From assembly GCF_000305935.1 (NCBI RefSeq), contig NC_018870.1, positions 1,257,942-1,321,941 on the forward strand: a stretch of 64,000 bases of DNA, in the 5' to 3' direction. A program made the translations under genes and the position numbers. This document shows, piece by piece, positions 54,067 to 62,876 of this stretch. The stretch is from Thermacetogenium phaeum DSM 12270. Lineage in GTDB: Bacteria; Bacillota; DSM-12270; Thermacetogeniales; Thermacetogeniaceae. The notes beneath the pieces are model-generated. The model was not told the origin of the DNA. It saw only the letters and a list, made by a program, of their open reading frames with translations, and did no database searches. Every line of letters starts with the position of its first letter. Within the stretch, counting starts at the first letter, position 1.

Positions 54067-54418
54067 TTTAATACTCTGTTGGTGCTGCCGGAGGCGGCGT
54101 GAGGGTCTCCCATGAAATACGTTCCGGTTTATCCTTACGCTTGCTCCCGGATCTTTTTGGTTTTAGATTTGACGATAGATAAGCAGCAGACCGGCTCCCA
54201 TGACGGCATCTGCGGCATCCCTGTTGCAGAGCCGCCTATCTCGACATCCAGTCTCGATTCGGCTGCCGTTTGCTGCTCCTTCGTCAAGGGCGAAGCAAAC
54301 AACCTCCGTCAGGTCGCTGCGCCGACAAGGATGAACCCTTTTTTTGTTCCTTTGTTTGTGCCGCCGATGGTGGCATGGTAGTCTACCATAAAATAATCAT
54401 CATTTGATGAGGTGAAAG
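54067..54418 (+). other. Rest of the long ileS leader, no gene, structured
   Basis: About 350 bp with no credible ORF. An imperfect inverted repeat pairs AGCAGCAGACCGGC (54182-54195) with GCCGTTTGCTGCT (54265-54277), enclosing a smaller hairpin (TCTGC with GCAGA). A seven-T run at 54339-54345 has no strong stem before it. The ileS ribosome site GATGAGGTG lies at the end. Confidence 0.4.
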
Positions 54419-57226
54419 GTGTTGGAGTATAAAGCAACTTTGAATCTACCACAGACGGATTTCCCCATGCGTGCCAATTTACCGCAGAGGGAACCCGAAA
54501 TTCTGCGCTATTGGGAGAAAATCGGGCTTTATAAAAGGATTCAAGAGCAATCAAAGGGGAAACCGAAGTATATTCTGCACGATGGCCCCCCTTACGCCAA
54601 CGGCAATATTCACTTGGGACACACACTGAACAAAACCCTGAAAGACATTGTTGTGAAGTACAAGACAATGGCTGGATATGACGCTCCTTATGTTCCAGGG
54701 TGGGATACTCACGGTCTTCCTATCGAACAGCAGGCCATCAAAACGCTGGGAGTAGACCGTCACCGGGTTGCTCCCGCCGAATTCCGCCGCATCTGCAGGG
54801 AGTATGCTTTGAAGTATGTTGACATCCAGCGGGAGGAATTCAAGCGGCTGGGGGTCCAGGGTGACTGGGATCATCCTTATCTTACTCTGCACCCGACTTA
54901 TGAGGCCGTGCAAATCGGCATATTCGGCGAAATGGCCAAGCGCGGCTACATCTATAAAGGCATGAAGCCTGTGTATTGGTGCACGGACTGTGAAACCGCC
55001 CTGGCGGAAGCGGAGGTGGAATACCAGGAGGACGAAAGCGATTCCATCTATGTTCTCTTCCCGATCAGGGACGGAAAAGAGCTCATTAATGTCGATGAAA
55101 AAACCTATGTTTTAATCTGGACGACTACCCCCTGGACGATCCCTGGAAACCAGGCCATCTCCCTTCATCCCGACTATCGGTACGTGCTGGCAGAGGTGGA
55201 TGGGAGAAGGGTAATCGTTGCCGAAGAGCTCCTTCGCCAGGTGGCGGAAATCAAGGGGGAGACTCATCCGCCCATTCTCGGTGCCTGGCAGGGGCGTGAG
55301 TTGGAAGGGATTCGCTGTGCTCACCCCTTCTATGATAGGGACTCTTTGTTGATTCTGGGAGAGCATGTGACACTAGAGCAGGGAACCGGGGCGGTTCATA
55401 CTGCACCTGCCCATGGTACGGAGGACTTTGAGGTCTGCCAGAAATACGGCATCCCCGTCCTTTCTCTAGTTGACGGGAGCGGTAGGTATCTTCCCGAAGC
55501 GGGAATTTTTGCAGGAGAGGTTATCTGGGAGAGCAATCAAAAGGTTATAGCTGAACTGGAGAGGCGCGGCCTTCTCTACCATAAGAGCAAGATTGTGCAT
55601 CAGTACCCCCACTGCTGGAGGTGCAAAGAGCCCCTGATGTTTCGGGCTACTGAGCAGTGGTTTGCCTCCATTGATGGTTTTAGAAAAGAGGCTCTCAAGG
55701 CCATTGAAGGGGTGCGGTGGATACCTGCCTGGGGAGAGGAGCGGATCCGCAGCATGGTGGCGGAACGCGGTGACTGGTGCATCTCCCGGCAGAGAGTGTG
55801 GGGGGTACCCATCCCCATCTTCTATTGTGAAGACTGCCAGGCCACGATCATCAATGACGAAACGATCGGTTGGCTTCAGAAGCTTTTTGCGGAGCATGGA
55901 TCTGATGTCTGGTTTGAACGCTCCGCTTACGATCTCCTGCCGGCCGGTTTTAAGTGTCCATCATGCGGAAGGGCTAACTTCCGCAAGGAAACGGATACGA
56001 TGGATGTCTGGTTTGACTCCGGCTCCAGCCATATGGCCGTGCTGGAACAGCGCCCGGAACTCAAATGGCCTGCCGACCTCTACCTGGAAGGCAGTGACCA
56101 GCACCGGGGATGGTTTAACTCATCGCTCTGTACTTCTGTGGCTGTGCGGGGGGTAGCTCCTTATAAGGCGGTGTTAACTCACGGTTTTGTGGTTGACGAA
56201 GAAGGACGAAAGATGTCGAAATCTTTAGGAAACGTCATTTACCCCCAAGATCTGATCAACAAGTACGGAGCGGATGTTTTAAGGCTTTGGGTAACCTCCG
56301 CAGACTACAGGAATGATATGGCCGTTTCTTTGAACATTATGAAGCAGCTGGCAGAAGCCTACAGAAAGATCCGCAACACCTTCCGTTTCCTGCTGGGAAA
56401 CCTTTATGATTTCGATCCGGAGAAGGATTCTCTGCCCTATGAGCAGTTAAGCCTGTTGGATAAATGGATCCTCTTCAGGTTGCATCAGTTGATCCAAAGG
56501 GTAACCCGGGCTTATGAAGACAGTGAGTTTCATATTGTTTACCACGCCATTTCTACCTTCTGCGTGGTAGACATGAGCTCTTTTTACCTGGACATTACCA
56601 AGGATATCCTCTACTGTGGAGCGGCCGAAAGCAGGGAGCGCCGCGGCATTCAGACGGTGCTGTATGAGGCAGCGAATGTTTTGGTAAGACTGCTGGCACC
56701 CGTTCTTTGCTTCACCGCCGAGGAGATTTGGAGCTTCCTGCCGGGGGCCAGGGAAAGAGCGGTAAGCGTCCATCTTGCCGAGTGGCCGCAGGTGAATCGG
56801 CGTTACCTGGATCCGGAGCTAGAGAAAACTTGGGGTAAGATTCTTTCCTTGCGGGACCAGGTGAGCAGGGCATTGGAGCTGGCGCGCCAGGAAAAACTTA
56901 TCGGCCCCTCGACAGAGGCGGAAGTCTCCCTTTATCCTGAGGAAGAGGAAACGCTTCGGTTTTTGCGCCGGGTTGAACAGGATTTGCCGGCTCTATTTAT
57001 CGTCTCTGCAGTAAAGGTGCACGAGGTTTGGGAAGCTGCACCGGCAGGAGCTGTACCGGCAGAAGACGACTGGTCGCTGAAAATCGTTATTAGAAAAGCT
57101 CCCGGTAAGAAGTGTGTCCGGTGTTGGCTCTACAGAGAATCTGTAGGCGAATTCAGCGATCATCCAGATCTCTGCGAACGCTGCTATGAAGTTGTCCGCC
57201 AGCAGCCGGGGGGAGGGCCGGATTAA
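54419..57226 (+). CDS. ileS: Isoleucyl-tRNA synthetase
   Basis: Class I synthetase of 935 residues. HIGH-type motif HLGH in PYANGNIHLGHTLNKT near residue 60, the CP1 editing domain (TTPWTIPGNQAIS), KMSKS in GRKMSKSLGN near 600, and a C-terminal four-Cys zinc finger (CVRCWLY...CERCYEVV), the bacterial type. GTG 54419 or TTG 54422 is the start. Expression is probably set by the T-box 630 bp upstream. Confidence 0.97.
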   Translation: MLEYKATLNLPQTDFPMRANLPQREPEILRYWEKIGLYKRIQEQSKGKPKYILHDGPPYANGNIHLGHTLNKTLKDIVVKYKTMAGYDAPYVPGWDTHGLPIEQQAIKTLGVDRHRVAPAEFRRICREYALKYVDIQREEFKRLGVQGDWDHPYLTLHPTYEAVQIGIFGEMAKRGYIYKGMKPVYWCTDCETALAEAEVEYQEDESDSIYVLFPIRDGKELINVDEKTYVLIWTTTPWTIPGNQAISLHPDYRYVLAEVDGRRVIVAEELLRQVAEIKGETHPPILGAWQGRELEGIRCAHPFYDRDSLLILGEHVTLEQGTGAVHTAPAHGTEDFEVCQKYGIPVLSLVDGSGRYLPEAGIFAGEVIWESNQKVIAELERRGLLYHKSKIVHQYPHCWRCKEPLMFRATEQWFASIDGFRKEALKAIEGVRWIPAWGEERIRSMVAERGDWCISRQRVWGVPIPIFYCEDCQATIINDETIGWLQKLFAEHGSDVWFERSAYDLLPAGFKCPSCGRANFRKETDTMDVWFDSGSSHMAVLEQRPELKWPADLYLEGSDQHRGWFNSSLCTSVAVRGVAPYKAVLTHGFVVDEEGRKMSKSLGNVIYPQDLINKYGADVLRLWVTSADYRNDMAVSLNIMKQLAEAYRKIRNTFRFLLGNLYDFDPEKDSLPYEQLSLLDKWILFRLHQLIQRVTRAYEDSEFHIVYHAISTFCVVDMSSFYLDITKDILYCGAAESRERRGIQTVLYEAANVLVRLLAPVLCFTAEEIWSFLPGARERAVSVHLAEWPQVNRRYLDPELEKTWGKILSLRDQVSRALELARQEKLIGPSTEAEVSLYPEEEETLRFLRRVEQDLPALFIVSAVKVHEVWEAAPAGAVPAEDDWSLKIVIRKAPGKKCVRCWLYRESVGEFSDHPDLCERCYEVVRQQPGGGPD

Positions 57227-57251
57227 TAACGAGGCTAGGAGGTGTTAAGGA

Positions 57252-57710
57252 ATGCGAGAAGTGGTGACTAGGGCAAAAATAGCGGAACTGCCGGACCGGG
57301 CGGAATTGAAGGTCGCGGCAGGAACCATTTTTACTAGAGCAGCCAGGGAACTGATCAAGGAGAAGGGGATTGTCTTGCGTTTTATTGAAGAAGGGGTTTT
57401 AACACCGCAACAAAAACCGCAGCAGGCAGATGGTGAGATTGAACGAGGCATTGTCACCGTGATCGGACATGACAGGGTGGGAATTATCGCTCAGATTGCC
57501 GGGATTTTGGCCGAGGCCAATGTAAATATACTCGATATCAGCCAGACCGTACTGCAGGGATTTTTTGCCATGATTATGATTGTCGATCTCAGCAGTTCGC
57601 GAGTGGGGTTTACAGAGCTGCGGCAGAAGCTGGAGGAGACGGGAGAGAAGATGAGCTTAAAGATTGGCCTTCAGCATGAGGATGCCTTTAAGTATATGCA
57701 CCGTCTTTAG
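57252..57710 (+). CDS. ACT-domain protein (UPF0237-like) with N-terminal extension
   Basis: 152 residues. The C-terminal part from about residue 64 (GIVTVIGHDRVGIIAQIAGIL, NILDISQTVLQGFFAM) is the stand-alone ACT domain known as UPF0237. The first ~60 residues (VVTRAKIAELPDRAELKVAAGTIFTRAARELIKEKGI) form an extra segment that recalls N-terminal pieces of EutT/EutQ-type proteins; usual UPF0237 proteins are about 90 residues. It is followed by the UPF0210 gene, its standard partner. ATG 57252 has GGAGGTG upstream. Confidence 0.85.
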   Translation: MREVVTRAKIAELPDRAELKVAAGTIFTRAARELIKEKGIVLRFIEEGVLTPQQKPQQADGEIERGIVTVIGHDRVGIIAQIAGILAEANVNILDISQTVLQGFFAMIMIVDLSSSRVGFTELRQKLEETGEKMSLKIGLQHEDAFKYMHRL

Positions 57711-57732
57711 GTGTTAACAGGGGGTGGCTTCG

Positions 57733-59100
57733 GTGCCGTTTTCTTATACACCTGAAGAGATCTTTGAAACCATTCGCATGGTGGAACTGGAAAACCTCGA
57801 CATCAGAACCATTACCATGGGAATTAGCCTGCGGGATTGTGCCGACCCCGACGCCCGGGCTGCGGGCAAAAAAATATACGAAAAAATAGTCCGGCAGGCA
57901 GGCAACCTGGTGGAGATAGGTGAAGAGTTGGAGCGCACATTCGGCATTCCGATTATCAATAAACGAGTTGCCGTCACCCCCATAGCGCTGGTTGCGGAGA
58001 GCTGCTCATTGGATGATTACGCCTACCTGGGCAGGGTCCTGGATGAAGCTGCCGGGGAAATCGGGATCAATTTTATCGGTGGTTATGCTGCCCTGGTGCA
58101 TAAGGGTTTTACAGAGGGTGATCGCAAGCTAATCGCCTCCATTCCCCAGGTGCTGTCGGAAACGGAGCGAGTCTGTGCGGCGGTGAACGTAGGGACAACA
58201 AAAGCTGGTATTAACATGGATGCCGTTTACCTGATGGGGCAGATTATTAAAGAAACTGCCGAAAAAACGGCGTCTGAGGATGGCATCGGTTGTACCAAGT
58301 TGGTTGTTTTTTGCAACGCTCCTGAGGATAACCCCTTTATGGCAGGAGCATTTCATGGTATCGGCGAGCCGGACTGTGTTATTAATATAGGGGTGAGCGG
58401 CCCAGGGGTGATTCTCAACGTTGTCAGGCACCATCCCGATGCCGATTTCGGCACCCTGGCATCGATAATTAAACAGACCGCCTTCAAGATCACACGGATG
58501 GGTGAGTTGATAGGGCGCACTGCGTCCCGGAGACTGGGTGTTCCCTTTGGTGTGGTTGACCTTTCCCTGGCTCCTACTCCGGCAGTGGGGGATAGTGTAG
58601 CCGAGATTCTGGAGGCGATGGGGCTTGAAAAATGCGGGGCACCCGGGAGCACCGCCGCTCTGGCCGTACTAAATGATGCCGTGAAAAAGGGCGGAGCGAT
58701 GGCCTCTTCCTATGTAGGAGGCTTAAGCGGTGCCTTTATCCCGGTGAGCGAAGATGAGGGGATGGCACGGGCTGCTGCCGCAGGGGCGTTGACTGTAGAA
58801 AAGCTGGAAGCAATGACCTGTATCTGTTCGGTAGGCCTGGATATGATCGTTCTTCCTGGGGATACTTCGGCAGAGACCATTGCTGCCATTATCGCCGATG
58901 AAGCGGCAATAGGGATGATTAACAAGAAGACGACAGGTGTGCGCTTGATTCCTGCTCCCGGCAAGCGGCCGGGGGATTATGTGGAGTTCGGAGGGCTGCT
59001 GGGAAGAGCTCCGGTGATGGCTGTCAACAGGTACCGCCCTGATGCTTTTGTGAAGCGCGGTGGAAGGATACCCGCCCCCCTCCAGGCCCTGACCAATTAA
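57733..59100 (+). CDS. UPF0210 (DUF711, PFL-like) protein
   Basis: 455 residues beginning [16 protein letters not shown], with [22 protein letters not shown], and the C-terminal [21 protein letters not shown] and [16 protein letters not shown], all typical of this widespread family with a pyruvate-formate-lyase-like fold and no known reaction. It always seems to accompany a UPF0237 ACT protein, as here, which suggests amino acid sensing. GTG 57733 has GGGGGTGG upstream; GTG 57724 lies inside that site. Confidence 0.92.
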   Translation: MPFSYTPEEIFETIRMVELENLDIRTITMGISLRDCADPDARAAGKKIYEKIVRQAGNLVEIGEELERTFGIPIINKRVAVTPIALVAESCSLDDYAYLGRVLDEAAGEIGINFIGGYAALVHKGFTEGDRKLIASIPQVLSETERVCAAVNVGTTKAGINMDAVYLMGQIIKETAEKTASEDGIGCTKLVVFCNAPEDNPFMAGAFHGIGEPDCVINIGVSGPGVILNVVRHHPDADFGTLASIIKQTAFKITRMGELIGRTASRRLGVPFGVVDLSLAPTPAVGDSVAEILEAMGLEKCGAPGSTAALAVLNDAVKKGGAMASSYVGGLSGAFIPVSEDEGMARAAAAGALTVEKLEAMTCICSVGLDMIVLPGDTSAETIAAIIADEAAIGMINKKTTGVRLIPAPGKRPGDYVEFGGLLGRAPVMAVNRYRPDAFVKRGGRIPAPLQALTN

Positions 59101-59153
59101 GGGGCTGTCATGGATCAGTATCTTTTGGGGAAGAATTAAATCAGGGGAATCCG

Positions 59154-59459
59154 ATGCGAGAAATCACCGGGGATCTCATTGAAGCCTTAAAACAAAAAGT
59201 TGATGAATTATCGCTAAACCTGGAGCGCATGAAGCTTGCCGAATATGTGGAACTGCTTAACAAGCCGAAGCGCCTTTTGCTAATCAATTTTATTTCCGGG
59301 GTGGCCAGGGGACTGGGAATTGCCGTCGGTTTCACATTGCTGGGGGCTCTTGTTTTGTTTATCCTGCAGCGCCTGGTGGTTCTCAATCTTCCTGTAGTCA
59401 GCGATTTTATCGCTACGCTGGTGCGTCTGGTGCAGCTTCAGCTGGAGGGAAAGATCTGA
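59154..59459 (+). CDS. DUF5665-type membrane protein
   Basis: 101 residues: amphipathic helical N-terminus (LIEALKQKVDELSLNLERMKLAEYVELL), then one or two membrane spans between about 45 and 75 (ISGVARGLGIAVGFTLLGALVLFIL). The pattern matches a small Clostridial family (DUF5665) without known function. ATG 59154 after AGGGGAA. Confidence 0.8.
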   Translation: MREITGDLIEALKQKVDELSLNLERMKLAEYVELLNKPKRLLLINFISGVARGLGIAVGFTLLGALVLFILQRLVVLNLPVVSDFIATLVRLVQLQLEGKI

Positions 59460-59567
59460 TTTGCCGCTCGATTGCCCGGAGGGGCAGCTTCAAGCCCGGG
59501 TGGTGCAGTTGCGGTGATGATTGATGTAATTCGAAAAAAGAACATTGTAAAAATGGAGGATACCGAA

Positions 59568-60227
59568 TTGGATCAAGAAAAAATCGCTCACTATCGGCAA
59601 CTCTTGGAGCAACAAAAAAAGGAGGCGCTGAAAAGCATTTCTACTTTCAAGGAGGCAGAAGAGATCGGCGGTCTCAAGGATACCCTTCAGGAGCTGTCCA
59701 TGTATGATAACCACCCCGCGGATATCGGTACGGAAACATTCGAACGCAGCAAGGATATCGGCCTTCGCGACGTGGCCCAGCAGCAATTAAAAAAGATCAA
59801 CGACGCTTTGGAAAGAATGGCTGAAGGGAAATACGGAATATGTGAGGAATGCGGGAAAGAGATCTCTGAGAAGAGACTGGAAGCGATGCCGGAGACGACC
59901 CTCTGCTACGAGTGCCGCCGAAAGCAGGATGATCGGGTAAGCTCCTCTCGCCGCCCTATTGAGGAAGGTGTGATCATGCCGCCCTTTGGCGGGTTTGCCG
60001 AGGATCGGCTGGATAATGAGCAGAGGGTACAGTTTGACGGTGAAGATGCCTGGCAGACTGTGGAGCACTTTGGGACCTCATCCGATTTTGAAAGCAGGGA
60101 TGAGGAAGGAGGAGCGGTTGAGGATGTCGAAGGAATAGCCGTCTACCACGACACTGACGGAATGTATTATCAGGATTTCCGCGGGAAGGACGATGAGGGA
60201 AAGGCGAGGGACCTGGATGAGCCATGA
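59568..60227 (+). CDS. YlyA/YteA-type TraR/DksA zinc-finger protein
   Basis: 219 residues: N-terminal coiled coil (KIAHYRQLLEQQKKEALKSI), then DIGTETFERSKDIG, and the four-Cys zinc finger CEECGKEIS...CYECRRKQ at about residues 97-122, followed by a long acidic tail. Family members bind RNA polymerase; in Bacillus, ylyA lies between ileS and lspA and modulates forespore transcription. TTG 59568 has GGAGG 7 bp upstream; earlier in-frame starts lack one. Its TGA overlaps the next ATG (ATGA). Confidence 0.87.
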   Translation: MDQEKIAHYRQLLEQQKKEALKSISTFKEAEEIGGLKDTLQELSMYDNHPADIGTETFERSKDIGLRDVAQQQLKKINDALERMAEGKYGICEECGKEISEKRLEAMPETTLCYECRRKQDDRVSSSRRPIEEGVIMPPFGGFAEDRLDNEQRVQFDGEDAWQTVEHFGTSSDFESRDEEGGAVEDVEGIAVYHDTDGMYYQDFRGKDDEGKARDLDEP

Positions 60228-61402
60228 AAATCGGTGTTTTTACGGATAGCTACCGCCCCTATGTGAGTGGTGTTGTTCGCTCTATCGAAACCTTCTCCCG
60301 TGAATTAAGGCGTCTCGGCCATGAGATATATCTCTTCGCCCCTCATTACCCCCAGACGAAGGGGGAAAAAGAGGTTAATGTTTTTCGTTTTCCTTCTTTT
60401 AATACCCCATTTAATCCGGAATTTTACATTGCTCTACCCTTTCCCCGCCGGGTGGTGAGGTATGCCTCTGGACTTGGCCTTGATGTAATTCATGTTCATT
60501 CCCCTTTTATGCTCGGACAGGCAGGGGCACGCCTGGCGCGCTCTCTCGATCTACCGCTCGTTTTTACTTATCATACTCTCTACGATCAGTATTTGCACTA
60601 TGCTCCTTTGGCAGGGAAACTGGCCAAAAGAGGTATAATCGCTTATGCCCGCAATTTTTGCAATCGCTGTGACCTGGTAATCACCCCAACCGGTGTAATC
60701 AGGGAAATGCTCTTCGGGTATGGGGTGCAGAAGCCCGTCGTGGCCATTCCGACCGGTATTTATCCGGAGCGCTTCCGGGATGGCGACCCCGATTTTCTCA
60801 ATAAAAATTTCGGCGTACCACCTGATAAAAGGGTTTTGCTGTTTGTGGGGAGAATTGGTAAGGAAAAGAACCTGGCCTTTCTCATGCGCGCCTTTGCGTT
60901 GGTTTCCAGGCAAGTCGATGATGCCGTGCTTGTTCTTGTCGGCAGCGGGCCGGAGGAAGCTGCTTTGCGGCGCATGGCCTATACCCTAGGGGTCGGCGAC
61001 AGGGTTGTGTTTACCGGTCGGCTACCGCCGGAGGTTGTTGCAGGAGCCTATGCCGGCGCCTATCTTTTCGCTTTTCCTTCGGTAACTGAAACCCAGGGCC
61101 TTGTCCTGGCGGAGGCGATGGCTGCCGGATTGCCGGTGGTTGCCCAGGCGGCCTTTGGGTCCCTGGCAATGGTGCAGGATGGGGTTACCGGCTATCTCTG
61201 CCGAGGAGGAGAAGAGGAGTTCGCCGGGAAGGTCCTGGAGCTTCTTAACGATTCCGATTTGCACAGGCGGATGGCTGAGGCCGCAGCTCAATTGGCCTGG
61301 AAGCTGTCCGCCGAGAAAATGGCCTTGCGCATGGAAAAAGCCTACCTAGCCCTGGTGCATGGTGATCATGATCGACTGCTGCAAATGGGGGAGGAATGGT
61401 GA
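60224..61402 (+). CDS. GT4-family glycosyltransferase (glycolipid type)
   Basis: 392 residues: N-terminal KIGVFTDSYRPYVSGVVRSIE, the VIHVHSPFMLG block, and the C-terminal donor site with FVGRIGKEKNL and ETQGLVLAEAMAAGLPVVA (EX7E). The N-terminus is closest to diacylglycerol glucosyltransferases, but the acceptor is not certain. It overlaps the upstream gene by four bases and lspA by seven, so it is within the ylyA-lspA-rluD transcript; it is absent from that place in Bacillus. Confidence 0.85.
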   Translation: MKIGVFTDSYRPYVSGVVRSIETFSRELRRLGHEIYLFAPHYPQTKGEKEVNVFRFPSFNTPFNPEFYIALPFPRRVVRYASGLGLDVIHVHSPFMLGQAGARLARSLDLPLVFTYHTLYDQYLHYAPLAGKLAKRGIIAYARNFCNRCDLVITPTGVIREMLFGYGVQKPVVAIPTGIYPERFRDGDPDFLNKNFGVPPDKRVLLFVGRIGKEKNLAFLMRAFALVSRQVDDAVLVLVGSGPEEAALRRMAYTLGVGDRVVFTGRLPPEVVAGAYAGAYLFAFPSVTETQGLVLAEAMAAGLPVVAQAAFGSLAMVQDGVTGYLCRGGEEEFAGKVLELLNDSDLHRRMAEAAAQLAWKLSAEKMALRMEKAYLALVHGDHDRLLQMGEEW

Positions 61403-61857
61403 AAAAAGAAATAATAAACCTGGCCATGTTCATTACGGTAACTTTTGCGGCTCTAACCGTCGACCAGGTCTCCAAGGTTTTTGTTGTCAAACAGCTGCGG
61501 GTAGGGGAATCATTAGTGGTGCTTCCTCAATTCTTTCACCTCACTTACATTAAGAACCCCGGAGGAGCCTTTGGCATTCTCCCCTACCGTACGGAAATCT
61601 TTATTTTTCTGGCCTTTCTTTTTATCATTATGGTGCTGCTGATAACCACATTTTATCATGACAATAACTGGATGCTATCCGCCTGTCTGGGCCTGATCAC
61701 TGGCGGAGTCATGGGCAATTTAATAGATAGGATCCGCCTTGGCTATGTTATCGACTTCCTGGACTTCCGGGTCTGGCCGATATTTAACGCAGCTGATGTC
61801 TTTATTACAGGAGGAGCCTTGCTGTTGTTCCTTTTACTATTGCAAAGTAAAGGTTGA
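61396..61857 (+). CDS. lspA: Lipoprotein signal peptidase
   Basis: Cuts the signal peptide of diacylglyceryl-modified prolipoproteins. 153 residues, four membrane spans, with KNPGGAFGIL, the first catalytic Asp in GNLIDRIRLGYVIDFLD and the second in FNAADVFI. ATG 61396 (or GTG 61399) follows GGGGGAGG and overlaps the glycosyltransferase stop. Confidence 0.96.
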   Translation: MVKKEIINLAMFITVTFAALTVDQVSKVFVVKQLRVGESLVVLPQFFHLTYIKNPGGAFGILPYRTEIFIFLAFLFIIMVLLITTFYHDNNWMLSACLGLITGGVMGNLIDRIRLGYVIDFLDFRVWPIFNAADVFITGGALLLFLLLLQSKG

Positions 61858-61908
61858 AGTAGATCGGTTGCCGCCATAAGCCCGGAGCGTTTTGGAGGGA
61901 AATAATTT

Positions 61909-62850
61909 ATGGAGCAGGAAAAGCGCTATCTCTATGAGGTAACCCCGGATGCAGCGGGCAAACGCCTCGATCACTTCCTTGCGGCCCAACCCCCTTTATT
62001 AAGCCGGAGCCAGATACAGCGTCTGATTGAGCGGGGGTTTGTCCTAGTAAATTCCAGCAGGACCCGCTCCAGCTACAAGGTGCGGTGCGGTGATGTGGTA
62101 ACAATGCGGGTACCACCGCCAGAAGAGATCACCTTAAAGCCGGAAGAGATACCTCTCGATATTATTTATGAGGATGAAGATCTGCTGGTAATCAATAAAC
62201 CGCAAGGGCTTGTTGTACATCCGGCAGCAGGACATAAAAGCGGCACCCTGGTTAATGCTGTGCTTAACCATTGCCCGAAGCTTTCGGGGATCGGGGGCTA
62301 CCTGCGTCCGGGGATCGTTCATAGATTGGATAAGGATACATCAGGCCTGATTCTGGTAAGCAAGAGCGACCTTGCCCATCAGGAGCTAACGCGGCAATTG
62401 AAGGAGCGCAGCATCAAGAGGGAATACCTGGCTCTGGTGCATGGAGAGGTCAAAGAGGACAAAGGTGTTATTGACGCCCCGGTGGGGAGGGACCCCCGGA
62501 ACCGCAAAAAAATGGCCGTTCTGCCGGAAGGGGCTCCGGGAGCCAAGAGCGCACGCACCAGTTATCGGGTTCGCGAGAGATTCGCAGGGTATACCCTGCT
62601 GGGAGTTTCTCTGGAGACCGGGCGTACCCACCAGATCAGGACACATATGTCCTTCTTGGGCCATCCGGTTGCAGGGGATCCGGTTTATGGACCCCGGCGC
62701 AATCCTTTGGGGTTGCCTGGGCAGGCCCTGCATGCGGGAAAGATTTCCTTCCAACATCCCCGGACGGGAGAGGCTCTTACCTTTACGGCTCCGCCTCCGC
62801 CGGTTTTTTTACAGGCACTGGAGAAGCTGCGTGCCCAAACCGGCCGGTAG
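61909..62850 (+). CDS. rluD: RluD-family 23S rRNA pseudouridine synthase
   Basis: 313 residues: S4 RNA-binding domain at the N-terminus (LDHFLAAQPPLLSRSQIQRLI), then the catalytic domain with the Asp motif HRLDKDTSGLILVSK and RTHQIRTHM. It is the Bacillus YlyB equivalent, next to lspA. The exact uridines modified are not determined. ATG 61909 follows GGAGGG. Confidence 0.94.
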   Translation: MEQEKRYLYEVTPDAAGKRLDHFLAAQPPLLSRSQIQRLIERGFVLVNSSRTRSSYKVRCGDVVTMRVPPPEEITLKPEEIPLDIIYEDEDLLVINKPQGLVVHPAAGHKSGTLVNAVLNHCPKLSGIGGYLRPGIVHRLDKDTSGLILVSKSDLAHQELTRQLKERSIKREYLALVHGEVKEDKGVIDAPVGRDPRNRKKMAVLPEGAPGAKSARTSYRVRERFAGYTLLGVSLETGRTHQIRTHMSFLGHPVAGDPVYGPRRNPLGLPGQALHAGKISFQHPRTGEALTFTAPPPPVFLQALEKLRAQTGR

Positions 62851-62876
62851 GGCAGCTTTGCCGGGTGCTCTTCACT

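Noticed and set aside
53864-54381. ORFs of 70-89 residues in the ileS leader
   Set aside because: Low-complexity Cys/Arg/Pro translations across palindromic DNA, without ribosome sites.
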